From Sediminicoccus sp. KRV36 (lineage in GTDB: Bacteria; Pseudomonadota; Alphaproteobacteria; Acetobacterales; Acetobacteraceae): a stretch of 64,000 nucleotides of DNA. Below are positions 8,126 to 15,201 of the stretch, in pieces. A program made the translations under genes and the position numbers. Below the pieces are notes generated by a model. It saw nothing but the letters and a program-made list of their open reading frames with translations. It was not told the origin of the DNA and did not search any database. Location: assembly GCF_023243115.1 (NCBI RefSeq), contig NZ_CP085081.1, forward strand, positions 3,927,001-3,991,000, written 5' to 3'. Positions within the stretch are counted from its first letter, which is position 1, and each line of letters begins with the position of its first letter.

Positions 8126-9442
8126 TCACCAAAGACCCGGCAGCCACAGCGAGATCGCCGGCACCAGCGCCAGCAGGATGATCCGCACGAAATCCGAGGC
8201 GACAAAGCCCATGACGCCGCGATAGGTCTCGCCCATCGGCACATCCTTCGCCATGGCGTTGATGACGAACAGGTTGAGCCCAAAGGGCGGCGAGATCATC
8301 CCCACCTCGACCGACATGAGCACGAGGATGCCGAACCACACCAGCACCTGCTCCCGCCCCATGCCGAAATCGAGCGAGAGCATGAGGGGGATGAAGATGG
8401 GCAGTGTCAGCAGCACCATCGCCAAGCTTTCCATGAAGCAGCCCAGGATGAAATAGATCAGCAGGATCATCAGCAGGATGACGATCGGCGCCACATCCAA
8501 CCCCGCGACCATGGCCGAAAGCTCGGCCGGCAGGCGGGAGATGGCGAGGGCCGCGCTGAACAATTCCGCCCCCAGCAGCACCACGAAGATAAGCCCGGTG
8601 GTGACGGTGGTGGAGAGCAGGCTTTCCTTCAGGCCCTGCCAGCGCATGCCGCCAAGGATGACGGCCAGCAGGAAGGTGGCGGCGGCACCAATGGCGGCCC
8701 CCTCCGTGGCGGAGAACCAGCCACCATAAATGCCGGTGACGACCAGGATGAAGACGAGGGCGACGGGCCAGACCTCACCCGTGGCGCGCAGCTTTTCGCG
8801 GAAATCCATGGCCGGGGCGGGCGGGGCGGCGTCCGGATGCAGGCGGGCGTAGATGTTCACCACGACCATGTAGCCGGCCGTCGCGATCAGCCCAGGGATG
8901 ACGGCCGCGATGAAGAGCGTGCCGATGCTCATCTCCGTATAGATCGCATAGATCACCAGGATGACGCTGGGCGGGATGAGGATGCCCAGCGTGCCGCCCG
9001 CCGCCAGCGTGCCGGTGGCGAGTGCGGAGGAATAGCCATGGCGCCGCATCTCGGGGCCGGCCACCTGGCTCATCGTGGCGGCGGTGGCCAGCGAGGAGCC
9101 GCAGATGGCGCCAAAGGCCGCGCAGCCGCCGATGGTGGCGACCGCCAGGCCGCCGCGCCAATGCCCCATCCAGGCGCGCGCGCATCGGAACAGCGCGCGA
9201 TTCATGCCGCCCTTGGTGGCAAAATCCCCCATCAGCAGGAACAGCGGAATGACCGAGAGCGTGTAGGAGGAGAAGCGGCTGAAGGTCATCGAGTTCAGAG
9301 TGGCAAAGAGCCGGTCCCACCCGCCAATGGTGGCGAAGCCCACGCCACCCACCAGCAGCATGGCCACGCCGACGGGCATGCGCAGCGCAATCAGCACCAG
9401 GGCGGCGGCGAACATCGCCAGCCCGATATCGAAATCGCTCAT
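8126..9442 (-). CDS. dctM: TRAP transporter large permease subunit
   Basis: 438 residues, about twelve hydrophobic segments, with DctM blocks FGAICGSSLATAATM and GGTLGILIPPSVILV. This is the ion-coupled translocation subunit of a TRAP transporter in the inner membrane. The ATG at 9442 overlaps the dctQ stop (ATGA), as expected for this family; longer open frame upstream lies inside dctQ and is rejected. It is the last gene of dctP-dctQ-dctM. Substrate unknown; TRAP systems usually carry carboxylates. Confidence 0.92.
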   Translation of the reverse strand: MSDFDIGLAMFAAALVLIALRMPVGVAMLLVGGVGFATIGGWDRLFATLNSMTFSRFSSYTLSVIPLFLLMGDFATKGGMNRALFRCARAWMGHWRGGLAVATIGGCAAFGAICGSSLATAATMSQVAGPEMRRHGYSSALATGTLAAGGTLGILIPPSVILVIYAIYTEMSIGTLFIAAVIPGLIATAGYMVVVNIYARLHPDAAPPAPAMDFREKLRATGEVWPVALVFILVVTGIYGGWFSATEGAAIGAAATFLLAVILGGMRWQGLKESLLSTTVTTGLIFVVLLGAELFSAALAISRLPAELSAMVAGLDVAPIVILLMILLIYFILGCFMESLAMVLLTLPIFIPLMLSLDFGMGREQVLVWFGILVLMSVEVGMISPPFGLNLFVINAMAKDVPMGETYRGVMGFVASDFVRIILLALVPAISLWLPGLW

Positions 9443-9987
9443 ACGGTCCGCCTGACGCGGGCGGCACTTTCCAGCGCGATGAAGGCGGAACACACCATCC
9501 AGAGGGCCATGCCGATGGCCGCCCCTGCATAGCCCCACCAGAAGGGAATTTCGAGGAACATGGTCTCGCGCTCGCGGTCCCAATTGTTGTAGCCGCCAAT
9601 GGCGAGCCGCCAGGCCAGCACGAAGACGACGGCCGCGGCGACGCTGCGCATCAGCGCATCCAGGCCGGCAATGGCGCGCGGCGGCAGCTTTTGCGTGAAG
9701 AAATCCACCAGCACATGGGCGCCCCGCATTTCGGCCAGCGGCAGGCAGAAGGCGACGGCCACACCCAGCACCATTTCCACGATCTCGGAATCGCCCAGGA
9801 TCGGCTTGTTGATGATCGCCCCTTGCAGGACCGAGCCCGTGGTGACGGCGACGGCCACCAGCAGCAGCGCCCCGGCCAGCAGCGCGGCCCAGGTGGTCAC
9901 GCCCTCCAGCACGGCCCGAATGCGCGGGAAGGGCAGGTATTCCGGCGCGGCGAGGATGCCGTGCTCGGTGACTTCTGGTGTGCTCAA
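9439..9987 (-). CDS. dctQ: TRAP transporter small permease subunit
   Basis: 182 residues with four hydrophobic segments and the family feature AEMRGAHVLVDFFTQKLP in the central loop. It partners DctM in the membrane. The only plausible start is TTG at 9987, which overlaps the TGA of dctP (9984-9986). The first in-frame ATG further in would remove the first membrane helix. The 4-base overlaps on both sides indicate translational coupling. Confidence 0.88.
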   Translation of the reverse strand: MSTPEVTEHGILAAPEYLPFPRIRAVLEGVTTWAALLAGALLLVAVAVTTGSVLQGAIINKPILGDSEIVEMVLGVAVAFCLPLAEMRGAHVLVDFFTQKLPPRAIAGLDALMRSVAAAVVFVLAWRLAIGGYNNWDRERETMFLEIPFWWGYAGAAIGMALWMVCSAFIALESAARVRRTV

Positions 9988-11033
9988 CCCACGCGCCCGA
10001 ACCGGGCGGTGGTGGCCTGGATTTCGTCGAAGAGCTGCCGGCCGTTGCGGTTGCGGCGCGTCATCTCGGCCATCCAGGCGTCATAAGCGGGTGCGACGGC
10101 GGTGCGCCAGCGGGCCATCTCCGCCGGGCCGATCTCGATGATCTCATTGCCGGCATTGCGGGCGGCATCAATGGCGGGTTGGGTCTGGGTGTCCCAGGCC
10201 TCGCCCAGCTGCTTCGAGAGTTCAGCGCCGGAATTGGCGTCAATCACGGCGCGCAGTTCGGGCGGCAGGCGCATGTAGCTGCGCTGGTTCATCAGCGTCA
10301 GCAGCATGCCCTGAAACAGGCCCACCCCCGGCGGCTCGCTGTGATACTTGGAGACTTCAAACAGACGGAAAGGCTGGGTGATGGCCCAGTTGATCAGGAA
10401 GCCATCCACCTGGTTGCGCGCCGCCGCCTCATAGACACCACCCAGCGGAATGCCGACCGGGGTCGCACCCATGGCCGTCACCGCCTCGCCGATGAAACGG
10501 CCGGCGACGCGCAGGCGCAGGCCGCGGAAATCCTCCAGCGTGCGGACCGGCCGGCGTGAGGTGTGGATCAGCGCGCGGTCGGTCGAATGGATCGAGATGA
10601 TCTTGATGCCGCGATACTCGGTATCGGCCAGGTTCTTCGAGACGTAGTCATACGCGGCCTGGGACATGCTGGCGCTGCGGCCGGTGTTCATGAAGGGCAT
10701 TTCCAGCCCCTCGGTGCCCATGAAGCGGCCCGGCGTGAAGCCCGGCACCGTCCAGATGATGTCCACCACGCCGTCTTCCAGCTGCTGCGGCAGATCACGC
10801 GGCGCGCCGCCCAGCTGCATCGCCGGGAAGCTCTGGATGATGATGCGGCCCTGGGATTGCTGATTCACCCGCTCGGCCCAGCGGTCGAGGTGGATGGTGT
10901 GGTCCAGCGCGGTGGGCGAGGAGAAGCTGTGCAGGCGCAGGGTGAAGGTCTGCTGCGCCCGGGCCACCAGCGGGGCGCCCAAGGCACTCAGCGCCAATCC
11001 GGCGCCCATCAGGTCACGTCTTTGCACGGGCAT
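9984..11033 (-). CDS. dctP: TRAP transporter substrate-binding protein
   Basis: 349 residues. The N-terminus MPVQRRDLMGAGLALSALG with cleavage near VARA-QQ (about residue 26) is a twin-arginine-like export signal. The mature part begins TFTLRLHSF. The central region carries the DctP carboxylate-binding type segment LRLRVAGRFIGEAVTAMGATPV, shown here in part as LRLRVAGRF. The ATG at 11033 is preceded by AAAGGAG, better than the frame's earlier start. First gene of the TRAP operon; periplasmic ligand capture. Ligand not predictable from sequence. Confidence 0.9.
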   Translation of the reverse strand: MPVQRRDLMGAGLALSALGAPLVARAQQTFTLRLHSFSSPTALDHTIHLDRWAERVNQQSQGRIIIQSFPAMQLGGAPRDLPQQLEDGVVDIIWTVPGFTPGRFMGTEGLEMPFMNTGRSASMSQAAYDYVSKNLADTEYRGIKIISIHSTDRALIHTSRRPVRTLEDFRGLRLRVAGRFIGEAVTAMGATPVGIPLGGVYEAAARNQVDGFLINWAITQPFRLFEVSKYHSEPPGVGLFQGMLLTLMNQRSYMRLPPELRAVIDANSGAELSKQLGEAWDTQTQPAIDAARNAGNEIIEIGPAEMARWRTAVAPAYDAWMAEMTRRNRNGRQLFDEIQATTARFGRVG

Positions 11034-11304
11034 GCTCTCCTTTGAACTGGTCGCGGAGCCTCGCAAGCTTTCCCGTGGCGTGGCAAGCCAGAGGCGGCTG
11101 AAATCGGCCGCATGGGCACGGATGCGCCTCCGTTTGGGGCAGGCGCTGCCTGCTTCCTACCCGGATCCGCGGCGGGGCCTGCATGAAAATCCCCCTCCCG
11201 CCGCAACGCGAGGCCGGCTCGCGGGTTCTGGCCATGGAGATTGTCAGCGCGTCCGAACCCAGGGCGCCGCGATCTCTCACGCAGCCATCAAAGGAGCCTA
11301 TTGC

Positions 11305-11487
11305 ATGGACAAGGACCGGATTGCGGGCGCGGCCAAACAGGCCAAGGGCGCCATCAAGGAGACCGTCGGCAAGATCACCGGCGATGCCAAGCTGCAGACC
11401 GAAGGCGCTGCCGACAAGGTCGAAGGCAAGGTGCAGAACGCGCTGGGCGGGGCGAAGGACGCCATCCGCGACGCCGTCAAGAAGTAG
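11305..11487 (+). CDS. CsbD-family small stress-type protein
   Basis: 60 residues, MDKDRIAGAAKQAKGAIKE followed by KITGDAKLQTEGAADKVEGK, the typical charged, Ala/Gly/Lys-rich CsbD pattern with heptad-like repeats. It has no signal or membrane segment. AAGGAG lies 8 bases before the ATG. Members are often induced by general stress, but their biochemical role is not established. A perfect 12-bp hairpin follows the gene. Confidence 0.9.
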   Translation: MDKDRIAGAAKQAKGAIKETVGKITGDAKLQTEGAADKVEGKVQNALGGAKDAIRDAVKK

Positions 11488-11500
11488 AGCTGAGCTGAAC

Positions 11501-11529
11501 GCCAGGGCGGGCCTCATGCCCGCCCTGGC
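11501..11529 (+). terminator. strong hairpin downstream of the csbD-like gene
   Basis: GCCAGGGCGGGC (11501-11512) pairs perfectly with GCCCGCCCTGGC (11518-11529) around the loop CTCAT, 13 bp after the stop codon. There is no T tract, so it may stabilise the message 3' end rather than be a classical intrinsic terminator. Confidence 0.6.
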
Positions 11530-11603
11530 ATCCGCCATGCCCACCCAGGCCAGCCCGCGCTGGCCCGGATGAAGCCATACCCCATTCCAGATCGGATGTT
11601 CCC

Positions 11604-11963
11604 ATGAGCCTGTTCAGCGCCATCATGACCAAGATTTTCGGCGCGGCGAGTGCGGCGCAACCCGGCGCCGCCGCGGTGCCCCCCATGGCGGGCGCCTCCC
11701 CGGGCGCGGTGGATGTGGAAGCCGTGCTGACGGCGCTGGCCGCGCAAAAGGGTGGCGGCGGGAATTGGAAGGTCTCCATCGTGGACCTGCTGAAGCTGCT
11801 GGACCTCGATTCCAGCCTCTCCGCCCGCAAGGCCCTGGCGACGGAATTGAACGTCCATGCCGGCGCCGACGGCACGGCGGAGCAGAATATCGCGCTCTCC
11901 CGCGCGGTGTGGCAGCAATTGGCGCAGAATGGCGGCCAGGTGCCGGCCAGCCTGCGCGATTGA
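11604..11963 (+). CDS. DUF3597 domain protein
   Basis: 119 residues. A short N-terminal helix MSLFSAIMTKIFG and an Ala/Pro linker precede the conserved domain with VDLLKLLDLDSSLSARK and LAQNGGQVPASLRD, which I recognise as DUF3597. Function is unknown; members often sit near stress or envelope genes. It has no clear signal peptide. The CsbD-like gene lies just upstream on the same strand, separated by a strong hairpin, so the two may be transcribed separately. Confidence 0.85.
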   Translation: MSLFSAIMTKIFGAASAAQPGAAAVPPMAGASPGAVDVEAVLTALAAQKGGGGNWKVSIVDLLKLLDLDSSLSARKALATELNVHAGADGTAEQNIALSRAVWQQLAQNGGQVPASLRD

Positions 11964-12008
11964 CGCCGTAGGCCCAGCGCGGGCGGAGCGGGCGCGCCCC
12001 CACGAACA

Positions 12009-12055
12009 GGGGTCCAGGGGACAAGTCCCCTGGCGGGTGAAGGGCAGCGCCCTTC
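12009..12055 (+). repeat. dispersed two-hairpin GC-rich repeat, copy 3
   Basis: GGGGTCC is followed by stem 1 CCAGGGGAC-AA-GTCCCCTGG (12014-12033), linker CGGGT, and stem 2 GAAGGGC-AGC-GCCCTTC (12039-12055). Same architecture as copies 1, 2 and 4, with covarying stem bases. It ends 17 bp before the 3' end of the minus-strand TauD-like gene. Confidence 0.7.
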
Positions 12056-12072
12056 CCTGCCCGTCCCCCCCG

Positions 12073-13116
12073 TCAGGCCGCCAGCGCGCTCCGCCCCGGC
12101 ATCGCCCCGCCGCGCAGCGCGCCTGCCCGCACATCGCCCCATTGCCCCGCATGCCCCGCCGGCAGGGCGCGGCTGAGCGGGCTGGCCAGCCAGATGCGCA
12201 GCAGGTTGCGCCGCGCCCCCGCCGCCGCGTCATCCGCATAGGCCGTGCGCCCGTGATAGGTGACATGCTGATTCATGAGCTGGATCTGCCCCGCCTCGAA
12301 GGGCATTTCGACGCAGAGTTCCTCGGCCAGCGCGGCCAGCAGATCCATCGCCTCGACCTGCGCGGCGCTCACCGGCGGCACGCCGGGCTGCCCCTGCGCC
12401 AGCTCCACATAGGTGCGGCTGTACTGGCTGGTGAAGGCGCCGTCCGGCCCGCGCGCGAAGACGGGCATGGGGAAGGGCCGCGCGGCCATCCCCTCACCCT
12501 CCTCATCGGCCGGGCGCGCCCGCCAGAAATCCTGGTAGAGCACGGCCAGCAGGTCAGGCCGCCGCTCCAGCATCGCATCCTGGATCGCCACGGTGGAGAC
12601 AATGCGCGAAACTCCGCCCGCAATGCCGTTGGAGGCACAGAGCAGCGTCAGCAGGTCGCATTTGTCGGTGTGAAAGCGCAGCGGCCCGGTGGAGCGGCTG
12701 CGCGCCCGCGCGGTGCCGCTGCCGATGGCGGCCCCCACCCCGGTTTCATCCTTCACCTCGCCGATGATCTCGCCCGTGGTGTTCTGTGGCAGCGGCGTGC
12801 CCAGATGGCACATCAGCCCCCAGAAGACCCGCTTGAGATCCGCGGCGCCGTAGCGCGCCGGATCAAGCCCGGTGAGGCGCACCAGCCCGCGCCCCGATTC
12901 CAGCTCCTGCGCCACCTGCGCCAGGAAGCGGGCCAGGCCGGGCAGCGGGAAATGGCGGGCGTCGAAGCCGGGCGGCGCCCGGTGGCCGAGGCCGGCCAGC
13001 GCCGCGTCAATCTCGGCCAGCGCGCCATCCGGCAGCGGCATGATCCAGGAGGGATCTCGGGCCAGATCGGCCCCGGTCCAGGCGGCGCGGCCGCCAATGC
13101 GGGAAAGGTTTTGCAT
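12073..13116 (-). CDS. TauD/TfdA-family Fe(II)/2-oxoglutarate dioxygenase
   Basis: 347 residues. The facial triad is visible as H149 and D151 in RFHTDKCD and H288 in NQHVTYHGR, with an Arg-rich stretch after it for 2-oxoglutarate binding. Family members hydroxylate small organic acids or sulfonates. Its substrate is not evident. The ATG at 13116 was chosen because the upstream open frame has no family features and overlaps the divergent receptor gene's leader. It is divergent from the Bug receptor at 13180, with only 63 bp between them, so a shared promoter is possible. Confidence 0.85.
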   Translation of the reverse strand: MQNLSRIGGRAAWTGADLARDPSWIMPLPDGALAEIDAALAGLGHRAPPGFDARHFPLPGLARFLAQVAQELESGRGLVRLTGLDPARYGAADLKRVFWGLMCHLGTPLPQNTTGEIIGEVKDETGVGAAIGSGTARARSRSTGPLRFHTDKCDLLTLLCASNGIAGGVSRIVSTVAIQDAMLERRPDLLAVLYQDFWRARPADEEGEGMAARPFPMPVFARGPDGAFTSQYSRTYVELAQGQPGVPPVSAAQVEAMDLLAALAEELCVEMPFEAGQIQLMNQHVTYHGRTAYADDAAAGARRNLLRIWLASPLSRALPAGHAGQWGDVRAGALRGGAMPGRSALAA

Positions 13117-13179
13117 GAACACGATCCTGCAACGATTTGCCCCTTCCCCGCAAAGCCTTCCCGCGCGATGGTTCCGCGC

Positions 13180-14142
13180 ATGAATCGTCGCGCCCTGCTC
13201 GCCTCCCTCGTCCTGCCGCTCGCGGCCCCCGCCCTCGCGCAGGGCTGGCCGGTCCGGCCGGTGCGCTTCATCGTCCCCTGGCCGCCCGGCGGGCTGAATG
13301 ACGTCATCGCCCGCACCTTCAATGACCCGGTGGGCCGCGCCCTGGGCCAGCCGCTGGTCAATGATTTCCGCTCGGGCGCTGGCGGGCGCATCGGCGTGGC
13401 CGAGGTCGCGCGCGCCGCACCGGATGGCTACACCATCGGCATGGGCAATCTCGGCCCGCTGACCATCTTCCCGCATCTGTTCCGCGACATTCCCTATGAT
13501 GCGGCGCGGGACCTGATCCCGGTGGTGATGTTCGCCGCCTCCCCCCTCGTGCTGGTGGTGGCGAATGACGTGCCGGAGCGCACCGTCCCCGAACTCATCG
13601 CCTGGGTGCGGGCGCGGCCGGGGCGCAGCAATTACGCGAGTGTGGGGGTGGGCACCGCGCAGCACCTGATCTTCGAGATTTTCCGCGCGCGGGATGGCAT
13701 CGCGATGGAGCACATTCCCTTCCGCGGCACCAATGAAAGCCTGCCGGCGATGATGCGCGGCGATATCCAGGCGATGTTCGACACGCTGCCTCTGATGCTG
13801 CCGCAAATCCAGTCCGGCGCGGTGCGGGCCCTGGCCGTCACCACCCCGGTGCGCGTGCCGCAACTGCCCGATGTGCCGACGCTGATGGAGGTGGGCTACC
13901 CCGATATCGACGTGGCCACCTGGTATGGCGTGATCGCGCCGACCGGCACGCCCGCTTCCATCGTGGAGCGGCTGCACGGCGAATATGTGCGCGTCGCCAA
14001 CCTGCCCGAGACCCAGCGCTTCCTGGCCGAGCAGGGGCTGATCTACCTGCCCAATGACCCCGGCGCCTTCGCCGCGCGCGTCACCGCCGAGCGCGACCGC
14101 TGGGGTGCGCTGATCCGCGCGCAGAACATCTCGGTCCAATAG
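13180..14142 (+). CDS. tripartite tricarboxylate transporter (Bug-family) substrate-binding protein
   Basis: 320 residues with signal peptide MNRRALLASLVLPLAAPALA, cleaved before Q21. The mature protein begins WPVRPVRFIVPWPPGG, the Bug signature, and contains the RSGAGGRIG segment. These periplasmic receptors bind small carboxylates or related solutes. No TctA/TctB membrane genes accompany it, so it is an orphan receptor. An in-frame ATG at 13168 would add four residues. It is divergent from the TauD-like gene. Confidence 0.9.
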   Translation: MNRRALLASLVLPLAAPALAQGWPVRPVRFIVPWPPGGLNDVIARTFNDPVGRALGQPLVNDFRSGAGGRIGVAEVARAAPDGYTIGMGNLGPLTIFPHLFRDIPYDAARDLIPVVMFAASPLVLVVANDVPERTVPELIAWVRARPGRSNYASVGVGTAQHLIFEIFRARDGIAMEHIPFRGTNESLPAMMRGDIQAMFDTLPLMLPQIQSGAVRALAVTTPVRVPQLPDVPTLMEVGYPDIDVATWYGVIAPTGTPASIVERLHGEYVRVANLPETQRFLAEQGLIYLPNDPGAFAARVTAERDRWGALIRAQNISVQ

Positions 14143-14200
14143 GCGCGGCCGGCCAGCCCGCAATCCGGCCGCGACCTCGGCGCATCCGCCGCCCGGCGCG

Positions 14201-14476
14201 TCAGGCGCTGGGCCGGCGGATGAACCCCGGCCCGGCCGGCGGTTCGGCGAAGCTTTCCTCGATGCGCTCCACGCGGGCCAGTGGTGGCCCACGGCGGCAG
14301 GCGGTGAGCACGGCGTTCAGCGCATCCTCCTCGCCCGCCAGCAGGGCTTCCAGCGTGCCGTCGGCCCGGTTGCGCACCCAGCCGGAAATACCGTGGGTCC
14401 GCGCCTCGCGCAGCAGCCAGTCGCGAAACCCCACCCCCTGCACCCGCCCGGCAATGCGGAGCAGGCGGGCCTTCAT
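14201..14476 (-). CDS. acyP: acylphosphatase
   Basis: 91 residues, the normal length. RIAGRVQGVGFRDW carries the catalytic arginine (R18) and GWVRNRADG the catalytic asparagine (N36). It hydrolyses carboxyl-phosphate bonds in small metabolites. The ATG at 14476 overlaps the stop of the ATP12 gene (ATGA); a longer start would lie inside that gene. Last gene of the rluC-like/asmA/atp12/acyP operon. Confidence 0.93.
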   Translation of the reverse strand: MKARLLRIAGRVQGVGFRDWLLREARTHGISGWVRNRADGTLEALLAGEEDALNAVLTACRRGPPLARVERIEESFAEPPAGPGFIRRPSA

Positions 14477-15189
14477 CCCAGGCTCAATGCCGCGAGGCGC
14501 GCGGCGAGGGTGAGGTCGGCGGCGACTTTCTCGCGCCGTTCCTCGGCTTCCCAATCGAGGCCCCAGCGCTCTTCCTGAAACAGCTCGTCCAGCACCGCGA
14601 GGCGATGCGCCTCGGCCGCCTCCAGCTCGCCATGCATCACGGCAAGGCCCAGCACGCAGCTCCCCAGCGCCGGGACCAGCACGCCAAGTGCCGAAAGCGC
14701 CACGGGCGGCAAGCGCGCCACGGCGGCATGCAGCGCGGCCAGCGCCGCCTCCTCCTGCCGGACGGGCATGATGCCCCGCGTGGCACGCAGCTCGGCCCCG
14801 AAGCTGGCCGCCGCCCAGTCGAGCCAGGGCTGCCAGGCGGCGGCCTGGCGCGTGGCCAGATCATCATCCTCGGCGCGGTAGCACAGCAGGTCGGTCTCGG
14901 CGTATTTGGCGATGGCGGCGATGGTGGCGGCCGGATCGGGCGCGATGCGCTCGGCCGCGGTGCCCGTCAGCCGCGTCAGCGGCACATCCTCCCAGGACAT
15001 CTCCCCGCCGATGCTGCCGCCCGCCGCCTGCCATTCGGCGGCCAGCGCCTCGCCCAGCTCACGGGTCGCCACGCGCAGCGCGGCACCCGTGGGCAGGCGC
15101 ACGGGCTTGCCATCCAGATGGATGGCGAAGCCCCCGCCTTGGGCCTCGTCCTCGGCAACGCAGGCCGCCTGATTCCAGAACCGCTTCAT
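14473..15189 (-). CDS. ATP12-family F1-ATPase assembly chaperone
   Basis: 238 residues, with the family blocks FAIHLDGKPVRLP near the N-terminus, the central AKYAETDLLCYRAE and the C-terminal FQEERWGLDWEAEERR. ATP12 chaperones guard the F1 alpha subunit before assembly, in alphaproteobacteria as in mitochondria. It starts 12 bp after the asmA-like stop and overlaps acyP, so it is cotranscribed with both. Confidence 0.92.
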   Translation of the reverse strand: MKRFWNQAACVAEDEAQGGGFAIHLDGKPVRLPTGAALRVATRELGEALAAEWQAAGGSIGGEMSWEDVPLTRLTGTAAERIAPDPAATIAAIAKYAETDLLCYRAEDDDLATRQAAAWQPWLDWAAASFGAELRATRGIMPVRQEEAALAALHAAVARLPPVALSALGVLVPALGSCVLGLAVMHGELEAAEAHRLAVLDELFQEERWGLDWEAEERREKVAADLTLAARLAALSLG

Positions 15190-15201
15190 GGGCGCTGGTA
15201 T

